A DNA stretch of 64,000 nucleotides from Diphasiastrum complanatum (Eukaryota > Streptophyta > Lycopodiopsida > Lycopodiales > Lycopodiaceae), in NCBI GenBank assembly GCA_029204225.1, contig CM055104.1, forward strand, positions 56,262,264 through 56,326,263. The letters are read 5' to 3'. Position numbers and translations under genes: made by a program. The notes under the pieces are model-generated. The model saw only the letters and a program-made list of their open reading frames with translations. It made no database searches and was not told the origin of the DNA. Of the stretch, positions 45,570 through 58,512 are shown piece by piece (position 1 is the stretch's first letter; every line of letters starts with the position of its first letter).

Positions 45570-46700
45570 TGTTGGGGGCTGATGCCACCTTGTGAGATGC
45601 AATGGAATGTGAATTATCAGTTCTGATACCACATCGGTTGACGTTTGGATTGATGTCAACTGATGAAACAAACAATTTTTAATAGCAGGATCGTGGATTA
45701 CTTAGAGAATGGATTTTATGAGCTATTCTTTGCGTTAATTCAGATTATCAATGTAGGAGTCTTAGACTGCCATGAAAGAGAGATTGCGAAACAACAATTA
45801 GGCATCTGAGATAGCCATGCAATCCTCTAATACTGATAACCCGGTATGAAAAGAATGGAGAATCAATCTCTGATAATAGTGTTATCATTCAACAAGAATG
45901 CAAAAGGATGAAGAACAATAGCGAATCTGTATAATGAAGTTGTAGGAACAACGATTAGATCACAATACAATCGCACTGATAGGCGCGTGATCCTACTTAC
46001 AGATTCAAAACAATTGCCAACATCCTGAATATCTCTCTTTCTCTCTATGATCACTAACTCTAAGGAGTCAGCTACTGTAAGACCCATTCTGGTCGTTTGA
46101 TTGCTGACAGATGACTTATGATGACACTTACAATGACTTCTATCTGATCTGATCGATTTGTCTTCAATTGCTCATATACATTTATAGCAATTGGAAGATC
46201 TTGCATTATTCTAGCTTTACATTTACAATATTGATTAATAGTTGATTACCTGCCTAATTAGACAGTTGTTATTGGAGCGTGAAGACATAGACAGTCTGTA
46301 CATGGAATACTGTGTATTTATGCAGAGTGTCGCCTGTGTAATATCCCATGTAAATCTACAGCGTCGTTTGTGTAGTATCCCATGTAAAATTGCAGTGTCG
46401 AGTGTTTTGCCTTTTTGTCGCCTGTCAGAAACTGCAAGGAAAAATGCAGTGTCGCATTTTTCATCTTTTTCGCTTGTCAAAAACTGCATGTAAACATGCA
46501 GTGTCTCATTTTTCCCATTTTTTCACAAAAAGTGTCACTTTTTTGGAAGTGCCTAAATGGCCCAAAAACAACTTGCATAACTTAGTGGCAAATTAAAGTA
46601 AAAATAAGCAACAGTGTCGAGTGTTGGATTTCTCACCTGTGAAAAATCCTGAGTAAAAATGTAGACTGTGGCGACAATTAGTTCAAATATGCAGACTGTT
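45570..46700 (-). mobile_element. Copia 5' LTR with internal degenerate repeats
   Basis: Inner end TGTTGGGGGCTGATGCC on +. From 46322 to about 46690 it is made of 35-54-bp imperfect repeats, each opening with cagtgtcg/cagagtgtcg and containing catgtaaa or gcatttttc words. The outer boundary is not resolved; LINE sequence is certain from about 46760. Confidence 0.55.
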
Positions 46701-46759
46701 GAAAAACAATTCATGATACCAAATAGTATGCATGTATGCTCTGTAGAACTGTTGACGAT

Positions 46760-48140
46760 TGAACGCATGAGTCTCATTTTGGAGGTCAGACGTAGATAAT
46801 CCCCAGCTATGTAGAAAGTCTGAAGCATACTGAAACCATAAGGACTTAGCCCGCTGCCCGGCCAAAGTGCGAGAAGATGTAAAAGCCACTACCATGTATC
46901 TGGATGAATCAAGCTCTGAGACTTTGTGAATGAACGTGATGATCCTGAAAATAGCTTCTACAATTAGTGAAGGAGAAGCAAACTCCGCCAAAATAATCTC
47001 ATGAGGAACTAACTGCTTGGCTCAAATCATCCGGCTAAGCATGTGAATTTGCAAGTGTGGGATGTCACTCCAAGTGTCTCTAGATAAGCCTGGTCACCAT
47101 GTCTCTACTGAAAACAATGCAACTGGAGAAACAGTCGAAGAAAAGAGACGACATCGTGTGTCCAGATCATGCATGTATTAAGTAGAGAAAAACCTCTCCA
47201 TCTGAACAAGAGCAGAGCACCCCTTGCAGAGCCTAGCCAATGCTGCAATGGACCATAGAAGATAACACCCAGGTATGTGTAAGACACCACTATCTCTAGA
47301 AGTTGTCCATCATAATAGAACATAGTGTCTCTCATATGTTGTCTGTTGGTGTTAAACACCATAACCTTAGTCTTACCGATGTTCACCATCAACCCCCATA
47401 TCTGATAGAAAGTATACAAGGCATCCAAATGTTGCTGAAGTCCTGTATAGTAGAACCACATCATCTGCATAAAGAAGAATAGGGATAATAATATTTGCTA
47501 GAGGAGAGCCACCTCCACCTTCTTCCCGAATGATCCGCTCAAGGTCGTCAATTTATAGACCAAATAGGGTGGGTGATAAAGGGCACCCCTGATTTACTCC
47601 AACCATACTATGAATATATGAAGACCATCCATCTCCATCACGGAATCGGGCCAAAACTCTCTCATAAAATGTGATGATAGCATCAATGACCTCCTGTGAG
47701 AAACCAAGGGATGCCAAATGCTGAAGCAGCAAGTGTCTCGAAACCAAATCAAATGCTTTGCGGAAGTTCACAAAGCAACAATAGACTCTCTATTTCTTGG
47801 ACTTCACTGCCTCAATGATACATCTCAGTATGAATATCTGATATGATGTGGAATAGCCTGCTCTGAAACTTGCCTGTCTCATGACATATAACTCCTCTGT
47901 CTCCACCTGAGAGCTGATGATAGTAGACTGCATAACCAAATCATAGAGCTTAGCCATAGTGTGGCTGATCATAATAGTACGATAATTGTCTACATTCAGA
48001 GGATCACCAGCCTTAAGTATAGGGTGCAAAAGGTTAGTACACCAAGGTGTGGAGAGGCCATAAATAACAAATTGGTTAAAAACATAGGAGATGTATGGAG
48101 CAACAATATGGGCGATAGGTTTTAAAAAGTCCATACTTAG
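46760..48140 (-). pseudogene. LINE reverse transcriptase and C-terminal region
   Basis: Non-LTR RT read on minus: WCTNLLHPILKAGDPLNVDN, YRTIMISHTMAKLY, RQASFRAGYSTSYQIFILR, MNFRKAFDLVSRHLLLQHL, GVNQGCPLSPTLFGL, then QHLDALYTFYQIWGLMVNIG, KTKVMVFNTNRQ and YTYLGVIFYGPLQHWL. The C-terminal part is PHEIILAEFASPSLIVEAIF and RYMVVAFTSSRTLAGQRAKS. Stops and shifts occur near 47790, 47550 and 47100-47000. The YADD block falls in a broken segment around 47470-47550. No poly(A) tail is identifiable because LTR sequence follows. Confidence 0.9.
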
Positions 48141-48179
48141 AGAGTCAACATCAATGACTTTATGATTTTGACCATTTTT

Positions 48180-48722
48180 TTATGGCTACCCACATCCAAA
48201 ACCTGACTATGTAGGAAATCACTATCTGCATGAAACTCTGTCTGTTGGGTGTTGGTGCGAGTATTAAAATCTCCTACTAATAGAATAAGGCCCTGTTGTG
48301 CAAAGTTGGCTATATCATCTGAGAGAGCCTGGAATGGGTCACCACCATAGTCTGCAAAAGCTGATGTCTTAGGTGCAAAATAACAAACAACTATAAAGAG
48401 ATCATGAGGTAGTCCGAAGTGGTGACCAAAGAACTATAACCAAAAAATCTCGCAAATGGATCACTTTTGAGCAGGTTATGAGTACGATAAACATCCCTGG
48501 TAAGACATGCGACACCACCAGAGCCACGTGTGGTTCTTCCTCTCAAGAAAGGCCTATATGCTGAATGCCATGAATAATCCTGAATGGCTGGAAGGGGTCA
48601 ATACAATGATTCATGAGTATCTACTAAGAGCAAAATATCGCATTTCTGCAAAAAGGAGTGAAAGTCTCCTCCTAAAGAAGATAAAAACACACTGTTACAA
48701 TTCCAAAAACCAATTTGTAATG
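48180..48722 (-). pseudogene. LINE endonuclease (EEP/AP type) domain
   Basis: On minus, GFWNCNSVFLSSLGGDFHSF, LQKCDILLLVDTHESLY, then RGRTTRGSGGVACLTRDVYR and DPFARFFGYSSLVTTSDYLM. After a shift, HDLFIVVCYFAPKTSAFADY and LILLVGDFNTRTNTQQTEFH. The WNCN start, the ETH-like THES, and GDFNTRT are the characteristic LINE endonuclease motifs. At least one stop and one shift are present. It joins the RT at 48140 in the expected order. Confidence 0.85.
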
Positions 48723-48727
48723 ACTGA

Positions 48728-48760
48728 GGGGATCTCGGGTTGTTGTGCCTGAGATCCCCG
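48728..48760. repeat. Short inverted repeat
   Basis: ggggatctcggg and cctgagatcccc form a 12-bp stem with one mismatch and an 8-9-nt loop, just upstream of the LINE endonuclease start. Confidence 0.6.
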
Positions 48761-49670
<910 letters not shown>

Positions 49671-50000
49671 TGTGAAAAATTGGCAAAATCTAGCTTTGTT
49701 ATTTTACAATTGTTGTTTCTGAGAAAATCTCACACTTGTGGAGCATGTTCCCACGTGTGGAAAATAGTCAAAATATTCTAAGTTATGTCGATTTATGGGT
49801 ACTCAAATTTTTAGTGGAGATCTAGCCAAGTGTTTAATGTTGATTAGGCCATATTTGGCATAAGAGGCAAAATAGGCAAGTACACATGTAAAGGCTTGAT
49901 TTGGCCAAAAGTAGAAAGTGATGTAGCCCGAGTTAGGTTATGCTAGTTGAAATTTGGTGAGTAAATCATCCCTATGTGTTGGCATGAGAGTTAGTGACCA
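49671..50000 (+). mobile_element. LTR start fragment
   Basis: TGTGAAAAATTGGCAAAATC opens a block whose later part (49840-49960: gtacacatgta, ttaggccaaaag, gatgtagcccgag-type words) parallels 41560-41690 in the same orientation, indicating the same LTR family as 41476. Confidence 0.5.
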
Positions 50001-50380
50001 ATCAAAATGCTAAATACCAAGGATTTTATAAATATCACCCAAAACATAGAAAAAAAAGCCACCAAAAAACCATGTTTTTTGACCATTTTCCAACCCTTTT
50101 TGCAGTTTTTTGTGGATCACAATATCTTTGATGAATTTCAAGTCGAAACATGGAATACTAGCTCAAAAACTGCAAAAAAACCGTGAAAAATCCATAAATT
50201 TCCATTATTTTCTATGAAAAATCTCCATAATAATGATCACTAGCTGAAAGCAAATTCAAATCAGAGAAGCCACTTACTTGGAGGTCAATTCCACCACCCG
50301 TAAGTAAAAATCAAGGAGGAAATACCAAAAGGCTAGGAAAAAACAAAAAGCAACTCACATTTTGATCGATGCAAAGCCTT

Positions 50381-50392
50381 GCTCTAATACCA
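50381..50392 (-). other. Primer-binding site
   Basis: Minus strand TGGTATTAGAGC, continued by AAGGCTTTGC, one change from the initiator-Met site; 1 nt from the LTR end. Confidence 0.75.
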
Positions 50393-50393
50393 C

Positions 50394-50865
50394 TGTAAGG
50401 ATCGTCACATGAAGATCTACCTAGATCATGTTGCATGCAACCAAAAGGACACTTGTGAAGCCAAACCACCCAACCAACATGAAATGTCTAGTCAATACCC
50501 TAACCACTTCACCCCCAAGCTATGGTGATTGAATGCAAGAGGAGAGGATCATGGCTCTTGAAAACATGAATTTGGAATGAAGAGTGGGGCGAGTTCCACC
50601 AGGTTATATAATCTCCAAAAGATAGAGAATTTTCCCTCTAGGATCCCTCCAATTCTATCAAAAGCAATTGATCTCCTATATTTGCATAATAGCAGTCAAA
50701 CACCATGCAAGTGCTCCATAAGTCCAATTATAGGCCTGGGCCCTCATAAGATTATTAATTACATTAACGGCCAAGCCCGGAATAGCGAGGAATAACTAAC
50801 AATCTTATACTCTGGAGTACCAGCTATCCACGTCAGAAATTATTCCGAATCCCACATACGGGACA
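50394..50865 (-). mobile_element. LTR, 472 bp, of an unidentified retrotransposon
   Basis: On minus it runs TGTCCCGTATGTGGGATTC to ATCCTTACA, followed by the primer site. A TATATAA box is present near 50600. The TGTCCC start and AAGGC after the primer site recall gypsy (Del/Reina-type) elements. The leader below (50000-50380) contains no coding sequence. It abuts another LTR end at 50866. Confidence 0.65.
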
Positions 50866-51064
50866 TGTGAAGGATTTCAGATAATCAAGATCCAAATCCA
50901 TGTCCTTGATCTTTGGTTACAAAGAGAGCAAACCAAATCTTGCCAAGTTAGAAAAATCAACATCTACATACAAAATGAGATGAAACTCTAAGAGATACTG
51001 ATCACACATGAACCAAAACATAAAATATAGTTGTTTTCCGTACAATTAAAGTACCCTACTATAC
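50866..51064 (-). mobile_element. LTR end fragment of the tandem-array family
   Basis: Inverse match to 59238-59434: ggatttggatcttgattatc here, ggtttgctctctttgtaacc and taattttacagaaagcaac in the array. It ends CCTTCACA like the array LTRs. It directly follows the copia protease at 51065, so RT, RNase H and most of the LTR have been deleted between them. Confidence 0.8.
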
Positions 51065-51815
51065 CAATCTCCTTTTCCATTCCATCCTTTTTGTTAGCCA
51101 TAAAAAAAACATCAGGCTTGAAAAGTCTAACTTGTCTATTGCCCCTAGCAACCAAGATTTCTTCCTTTGTAATGAAACAAGCATCACCACCAAACTTTAC
51201 CATGTATCCTTTCTCTATCATTTGACCAACTCTTAACAAATTCTTTGAAAGTGAAGGAATGTAAAGAACACCATCAAGTCTTGATTTCCTATTAGTAGAA
51301 AGAAAAATAGGAATTGAACCAATACCTTCAATCACACACTCACCACCATTGGCCATGTGAATTGCTTTCTTAGCTCCATCATAAGTGACCAAAGAAGTAA
51401 AGAACTTCTTGTGACTAGTCATGTGTGAACTAGCTCCACTATCAATCCACCATGAATCTTTGTGATCTTCACTTGATATTGGACTTGAAAAACACATCAA
51501 ATGAGAATCACAACCACCTAGATCCTCATCATTAGTAGTAAAGTTGATTTCTACCTTCATCTCTTTGCTTCTTCGAACATTCATTAGCAAAATGTCCTTT
51601 GATTCCACAATAAAAGCATTTCAACTTAGACTTATCTTTCTTTTTGCCAAACCTTGATCTTGCCCTTTAGACCAATTGCCTTTGCCTTTGCCCTTGAACT
51701 TGCCTTTGATGAACATAGCCTCCTCTTCATAATGAGAAGTCGATGTAGATCCAACGCCTCTTGATTGAAGCCTAAACTCCTCATTCACCAAGATCTCTTG
51801 CAAATCCACAATTTT
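51065..51815 (-). pseudogene. Second copia gag C-terminus and protease (chimera partner)
   Basis: VDLQEILVNEEFRLQSRGVG and MFIKGKFKGKGKGNWSKGQD, then knuckle CFYCGIKGHFANECSKKQR, protease DSWWIDSGASSHMTSHKKFF and GVLYIPSLSKNLLRVGQMIE. One stop lies near 51618. The frame is otherwise open from 52028, although the N-terminal part there is RT from another element. Protease active-site DSG is intact. It ends at the LTR fragment at 51064. Confidence 0.85.
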
Positions 51816-52560
51816 TTGTATGAGTGAGTCATACTCCTCTTTCATCGCGTCCTCCCAACATTTTACTCCTTTGGCCTGCTCATAAAAACCAGGTTCTATT
51901 GCACTATCATCAATAGAAGTAAGAGCAAAATCAGAAAAATCAGCAAATTCTATTGATTTAGATGAGGCACGAGTCTTCCCTTCATAGTAGTGGTTCACTT
52001 TGCTGTCTACAAAGTCTACAACAGCCATTTGACTGGTTTAGGCTATCCAATAGCCTTATTTTGATCAACGATTTGCTGTCCAAAGTGATCTGAACTATCA
52101 ACACTTTGCCGTCCAAAGTGCTCTGAAATTGGACTATGTTGTCCAAAGTTTCAGCAGGCCGTTCCTCTTCATAAATCTGCTCCTCTTGATAAATTATGGG
52201 CTGTTCGCTTGAAGAACCAATGGGCTGTCCATTAGAGGATGATGGCAGTCCCTCCTCTTCAATATTAGATGGTGATACCAAATCTGGAAACACTTCAACA
52301 TAGTCATCTTGGGGGATGTCCCCTTTCATGACATGAATGGGCGCAAGATCATAGGAGTTCTTCTCATCAAAATGAACATCACAACTCACTATGATTTTGT
52401 TAGTATCCACATTAAACAATCTATAGCCTTTACTTTCACTACTATAGCCCATAAAAATGCATTTTACTCCTTTATCATCTAGTTTTGATCTTAGCTTATC
52501 GAGAATAAATGCATAAGCCGTGCAACCAAAAGTGCGAAAGTGAGAAACCGATGGCTTCTT
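51816..52560 (-). pseudogene. Copia integrase C-terminus and RT start
   Basis: CIFMGYSSESKGYRLFNVDT and IIVSCDVHFDEKNSYDL are the integrase C-terminal motif. An acidic linker follows, then in a shifted frame KTRASSKSIEFADFSDFALT and CWEDAMKEEYDSLIQ, the start of copia RT. At 51815 the RT switches in frame to a gag sequence (KIVDLQEIL) from another element. Confidence 0.85.
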
Positions 52561-53433
52561 ACCATATTAAACTTCATAAGGAGTCAAAATGTATGCCGCC
52601 GTAATAACCGTTTCAGCCCAAAACTTGTGGGGAATGCCCTTTGCCTTAAGCATGCAACGAGCCATCTCCATGATTGTGCAATTTTTCCTCTCGGCAACAC
52701 CATTTTGTTGCGGTGTGTAAGATGTAGTCATTTGATGTAGAATGCCTTTGCTTTGAAGAAACGTGCCGAATGTACTTTTAATGTATTCCCCTCCTCGGTC
52801 GATACGAAGTATCTTCAAAGTATGCCCAAATTGATTTTCTATCATAGCTAAAAAATCTTTGAAGCGTTGAAAAACTTCAGATTTTGTCTTCATAGAAAAG
52901 ATCCATGTAAACCTTGAAAAATCATCAATAAAAGTAACGAAGTACTTGCATGTACCAATGGATTCGGTCCTCATTGGACCACATACATCACTATGAATTA
53001 AGGCAAACTTATCACCAACTTTGATAGTCCCATCAATAGGAAAAGGCTTTCGTTGACACTTACCAAGTATGCATCCTTCGCATACATGTCCTTTGGGATG
53101 CTCCATATTGGGAATGCCTTCCATCATGTTGAATTTCTTCAACATATTCAAACTGCCAAAATTGAGGTGCCCGTACCTCGCATGCCATAGTTTAGCCAAC
53201 TCCAATGCATGTGAATTAGCAGCAACAAGACCAAAGGATGTCAAAGCTTTAGGTTCATAAATATCCAACAAAAACAAACCTCCTCGCAATGTTCCCGAAG
53301 CAGCAATTAAAAGTGATCTCTTTGGGTCTTTTATAAGACATTTGTCTTCTTTAAATTCTACAATCAATCCTTGGTTCATGATTGTAGAGACTGAAATGAG
53401 ATTTTTCTTAATCTTAGGAGCATAAAGTACATT
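52561..53433 (-). pseudogene. Copia integrase, all catalytic motifs present
   Basis: Zinc region LWHARYGHLNFGSLNMLKKF and CEGCILGKCQRKPFP, core SDVCGPMRTESIG, FVTFIDDFSRFTWIFSMKTK, DRGGEYIKSTFGTFLQSKGI and YTPQQNGVAERKNCTIMEMA. The D,D,E residues and HHCC are all preserved. Only a TAA near 53434 (upstream) and one near 52562 interrupt an otherwise single frame from 54033 to 51982. It is the best preserved integrase in the window. Confidence 0.93.
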
Positions 53434-54033
53434 TTAAATGCACTTTTCTTCTCCATTGGGAAGAATGAGGGGTATAAATCCACTGCCTTCAATTGGATAG
53501 GAGGTGTTGTCAACACCTTGAACCTTGCTTCCATCTTTGATTTTCATAAGCTTTGTGAAGACGTCTCTATGGTGAGTCATATGGCGTGTAGCTCCGCTAT
53601 CAATCACCCAATTAATGGAAGAAAAAATAGCAACCTGCAAAGCTGAAGTAGTGTTGTTTTCTGCTAAAAAACCAGCAAGTGGAGAAGTGATAGAAATCTC
53701 ATTTTGATTAGAAATGAGATTGTTAGTGACAAAAGCAAAATCACCATTGAAAGAATCATCCTCCTTTTGATGTTCTAATGAAATCATGGCTGTATTTGTA
53801 TCAATACCTTTCTCTTTATCCTTAGTAGGCTTCTTCCTACATTCCTTTATGTGGTGCCTAAACTTTTTACAATAATGGCACTTACCCTTCTTTTTGGATC
53901 CTTGATCTTGGCCTTCCTTGGAAGAAGAAGGCTTACCTTTCCACTTGCCCTTTCCTTTGCCTTTAGTGAAGAAGGCTTGATCTTCTTGTTCACCAAAATT
54001 AATCCTTGTTTTCTTGGAGAAGCAAGCCAACAA
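53434..54033 (-). pseudogene. Copia nucleocapsid knuckle and protease
   Basis: Gly/Lys-rich TKGKGKGKWKGKPSSSKEGQ, knuckle CHYCKKFRHHIKECRKKP, and protease INWVIDSGATRHMTHHRDVF with EGSGFIPLILPNGEEKC. Same frame as the integrase. The first-frame start at 54033 is only where the frame opens; gag upstream is frameshifted. Confidence 0.9.
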
Positions 54034-54680
54034 GCTCTTTAAAGGGATTTGTTGTCCCCTAAGAGATATGCTTTAAGTAGACACAAATGGAAGATAGGAA
54101 TAAGGAAGTGAATTAAGAGTAATTGAAAAAAATTGAGAGTTATCGACAATTTTGTCAATGCTAAGAAGCTCTTCATGAAGTTCCTTGATCTTCATTAAGT
54201 GATTTCAAAGCGTATCACCCTCTTGCATCCTCAATGTTGAGAGTTGATTATGTAGAAAAAGCACTTTCGCCGTATTCTTCACTTGGAACATCTTGGCAAG
54301 TACTTCCCAAGCACTCTTGGAAGTCTTGCATGATCAAATGTGAGGTAGGATTGATTCTTCACGGATAGCGCTATGACCGTATGTGCTCGTGCGTCATGTC
54401 GATCCCACTTCTTTTGTTCTTCGGAAGACACCTCCACATCTGTTGCAGAAGTAGCTCTTGACGATGTAGTAGGTGCCAAACTAGCTGGCCTCTCTTCATC
54501 ACCACTTACAACTTCAAACAAACCTTTAGCAATAAGGAGGTTTTTGATCATGTAGCACCACAAGGAGAAAATAGTTCCATCCAACCTATCTTCATTGAAC
54601 AAAAAACCTATAGATTCATATTCTTTAGCCATTTCTGAAAATTCAGCTAATAGTAGATGGGAAAACAGATTCCAGGCCAA
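54034..54680 (-). pseudogene. Copia gag
   Basis: RLDGTIFSLWCYMIKNLLIA, KGLFEVVSGDEERPASLAPT and KKWDRHDARAHTVIALSVKN in the first frame to about 54300. Then shifted pieces (MFQVKNTAKVLFLHNQL, MQEGDTL, MKIKELHEELLSIDKIVDNS) lead to 54034. Typical gag order; at least two frameshifts and a stop. Confidence 0.85.
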
Positions 54681-55232
54681 AATCTACTAAAAAGTCAACA
54701 AGATCAAAGCTGAATTAATAAGCACTATAGATTGCAATACACCACATGCAATAGCTCATTCACAAGAAGATATAGGTGGCTGTATTCTGTTGAAAAAACA
54801 GAATACTAACTAATATGTAGGTTTCCAATGAAGCCAAAACCACAACCAAAACTTTTGTGGTAAAATGGTATGCACTCAATGTGCTAATGGAGCAGATGGT
54901 AGAACCTTCTTCCAGACTCAAAAATAGAAAAATTTCAGCCACTAAAAATGTGTCAAAAACACATTTGTCTTCAAGGAAGAAAATCTGAAATTTGAAGCAT
55001 GTAATCTGATTTCAATCACATGAAAACTAGCTGAGCATGGGCGCCCTACTGTTGGCTCCCAAATGAGTGGAGGTTCCAAGCTTTTTTTCCTGCAATTTCT
55101 TGCACAAAAAACAATGAGCCGAATGGTTCTCTCTCCACAAAAATCAGAAAAATTCTGATTTTTATGAACCAAAAGAGGAGAAATGTGGCTGCCTATTGGG
55201 TGCCCTCCAGCAAGCAATCAATTCTGATAAAT

Positions 55233-55245
55233 GGCTCTGATACCA
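55233..55245 (-). other. Primer-binding site
   Basis: Minus strand TGGTATCAGAGCC, directly abutting the LTR end ATTCCTACA. Confidence 0.92.
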
Positions 55246-55672
55246 TGTAGGAATCCAGAATCAAGACTATTTATTAACACAAAGTATTCTCAAAGAGAAG
55301 AGAGAGATGGTTAGATGACCCTCTTGTAGAAACTTTTGGACAACCAATATGAACAGTAGATTGCTTAACAAAAGTGTGTCTCATACAAATGAATGGCTAC
55401 ATATAAGTAGTCCAAGATGGCTATCTACCTTCATGACTGTTGGTTGTCCAATAACTTGACTAATGGCTATCTAGTTACCATAAGTTACATAAAATAATTA
55501 AGTACCCCAAATAAAAAGTTAGGTACTTAATTCACATGTATAGGCCCCTAGTGGACCCAGAGTCCCTAAAAGTTAGTTTCATACTAACTTGGGCCTAAAA
55601 TATAAATGACCATGGTTACACAGATTTCGACCTTTTGGGTCATAGTAACCTATGGCTTCTACATCATTTACA
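55246..55672 (-). mobile_element. 5' LTR, 427 bp, of the 51.8-54.7 kb copia
   Basis: On + it begins TGTAGGAATCC and probably ends ACATCATTTACA. On minus that gives TGTAAATG...GGATTCCTACA, with TGTA/TACA ends. The inner end is certain from the primer site; the outer end is inferred from the ends and from the start of a + copia fragment at 55685. Confidence 0.7.
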
Positions 55673-55684
55673 TTTATTATTCTA

Positions 55685-56870
55685 ATAGGCCATTGGGAGC
55701 ATGAATGCTTCAAGAAACAGAAGGAGATAGAACACCGAAAAGGCAAATGACAACTGAGCAATTATGCTGATCAACATCAATTTGATGACTATTATTATGA
55801 AGACAACTATGCTGATCAACATCAATACGATGATGATCAATATGAAGATGATACAGGTGAGAGTTCAAACTTGTTCATTATAGCATTAATGGCAAGTGAT
55901 GAAGCCAATGATACCTGGTATATTGATAGTGGTGCGTCCAAGCACATGACTTCAAGGAAAGAGTGGTTTTCAGAACTCAAGGAAACTTACAATGGTGATG
56001 AAGTTGGACAAGCCAATGGCCAATTGCTATCTGTTAAAGGTTTTGGAGTGGTACCGGTGAAGCTAGCCAACGGAATGATAAAGCGAATAAGCAATGTGCA
56101 ATATGTTCCTGGTTTAGCCAACAATTTACTATCAATTGGGATGATGGCTGACCCACAACTCAAGGTTGAGTTTGATAGCGACAAATGTCTCGTCAAGGAC
56201 ATCAAGAATCACTACAAAGTGATTGCTACAGGAGCTAGAGTCAACAGAAATCGACTCTACAACTTGAATGCGAGATCTTTTACTCAAGCTATGGTAAGCA
56301 CTGTTGATAGTTGAAGTGACCTTTGGCATCAAAGGTTTGGTCATATTAGTGCTCAAAGCTTGCAAATCCTTAAAAGAGGTAATCTAGTTGTTGGATTGCC
56401 TGATATCTCTTTTGAAGAAAACATTTGTGAGGGTTGTATTTTGGGAAAACAACATAGAGAGAGATTTCCCAAAGGTGGAGCAAGAAGTGCCAATGGCATT
56501 CTTGATCTTGTTCATAGTGATCTGTGTGGACCAATACAAACTAGGTCCATTAGTGGCTGTTACTATTTTATCACATTCATTGATGACTACAGTAGACATA
56601 TCTGGATTTATTTCATAAGCAAGAAATCTGATGCTTTTGCCAAGTTTAGAGAGTTTAAGGCTCTAGTTGAAAAACAAACAGGTAGTATATTAAGACTCTC
56701 AGATCAGATGGGGGCGGTGAGTATTTTTCAACAAAGTTGGTTGTGATGCTTACACTCATGTGCTTGATGAAAAATAAAAAAAACTGGATGCAAAAGCTGT
56801 TAAGTGTATTTTCCTTGGATATGATGAAAAAGCCAAGGCATACAGGGAGTGAACAATTAGCTATAACTTG
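55685..56870 (+). pseudogene. Copia fragment: knuckle, protease, partial integrase
   Basis: It opens inside a knuckle (GHWEHECFKKQKE), then a Tyr/Asp-rich repeat (DDYYYEDNYADQHQYDDDQY). Protease follows: DTWYIDSGASKHMTSRKEWF and NVQYVPGLANNLLSIGMM. After a TGA at 56312 the frame resumes SDLWHQRFGHISAQSLQILK, CEGCILGKQHRERFPKG, VHSDLCGPIQTRSISGCYYF and FIDDYSRHIWIYF. Beyond the second catalytic block (DQMGGEY, shifted) the core jumps to KAVKCIFLGYDEKAKAYR, so about 100 residues including the catalytic Glu are deleted. No LTR of its own is visible. Confidence 0.9.
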
Positions 56871-58512
56871 TACCAAATTCTAGTATACAATACAATGAAG
56901 TCAATAAGGATAAACGCATAGTGCAGATCTACAATCTAAAAACACAAAAAGGTCTTGGGATCAATATATTTGTTTGTTGCATTTTAGAAGATTGTGGAGA
57001 CATTTGATTTGTGTATGAAATATATCGATACTATTTCTACCTTATGATATGTAACCATTTGCTACGACCAACTTGAAAGATGTGCAGGGAGTTTCAAGGG
57101 ACTATTACACAAGAAACCTTGTTTAAGTGGTGACAAGGAGCAAACAATTTGCACTTTTTGAAGTTAAGATCTTTCTTTCTACTTCCATGCTTTTATGTAC
57201 TACATGAAAATTTTTGAACTCTCAAAAATAAATAATTGAAATAGGTTTTGAATCAATTTTATATGGAGATTCCATCATAAGAAGCAAGGTGAGGTAGCGA
57301 GAAAGCTTGGGTGACACTACAGCAAAAACCAAAGCAAAATCTAAACAATCTAACAAGCATAGAGCAAAGCTAACCAAGAAACTGCAATAAATCAACATAA
57401 AAAGATTAGCAATGATAAGAAAGCTTCATGAATAGGATATGTATCTACTAACTAATACACAAGGGAAATAAGCAACTCATAAACCAAACAAACACACACA
57501 TACACCCCACCACTCTATCCACACTCACACACACTTTACCACCTACCACTCAATCTACACACTCGTAACCACATTTACTCTATCTGATTCACACTCCCAA
57601 GCTACCACTATTATGACCATGCCCAGTTTGTTAATCGTATATTGCTTATCAGACATACTTTGTGAGTCATTAAAGATTCATTGGAAAACGTCGTATGCAT
57701 GGAGTATATGCAATTTTTGGTAGGAGATTATTTATTGACCCAGGAATAAATTCATGTGTTAGTGTGAGTATCCCAAAGAGCTCTATTAGATGCCATTGTC
57801 TAACAAAACCAAGAATGATAACTAAAATGAGTTAAAATTCAGCTAAACTTTGGCTATTTTGACTATTTCTAGATTGAAACCTAAAAATTGTGTGGTTGAA
57901 TGGAGTTGACATCAAAACTATTTTGATATGCTTTCTATCTTTGCCTACTAGATCAATTACAAGATTAATATAATCTGTATATTCTAATAAAATTCTAGTA
58001 TGGGTAATGTTTGTGAAGTCAAAAACTTTCCTAGTGAAAGAAACTTTAGAATTATTCTTATGATTTCTTCAATTGTGTGTTTCAAACATATTGTCTCATG
58101 TCCTCTAGTTATTATATGTGACTTAAGAATCCAATAAATTAGTATTCAACTTCCAAGTGTTATTATTTATGAATCATAAAAGTACACTTGATCAATATAA
58201 AGAATTGTGTGAAAATGCAATGATTCTTAGAAACATAAGTTATTCTTGAATTACCATTGGAACAAAAAAGCATTTCAATACAATCAAAAATGTAATTATT
58301 TTTGCTCTAGTGTTTATGTTGAGGACATGTGAGTCTCATAGACAATCTCATTGGTAAGACTGCTTTTCACAAATAAAATGTGCTTGCATTAATAGAAGAC
58401 ATTTTACTACAAGTTGTCCGACTATTCGATGATCTACCGATTGTTCAGTGACTTGCCGATTGTTCGATAACTAAATGGATCTAGATTAGAGATTGAGAGA
58501 GAGAGAGAGGGG
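56871..58512. other. Gene-less stretch with a C/A-rich low-complexity block
   Basis: No coding sequence recognised. 57490-57600 is rich in cacacac and ccaccact words. A GA run and a G run (58494-58522) adjoin the start of the tandem array. Confidence 0.5.
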
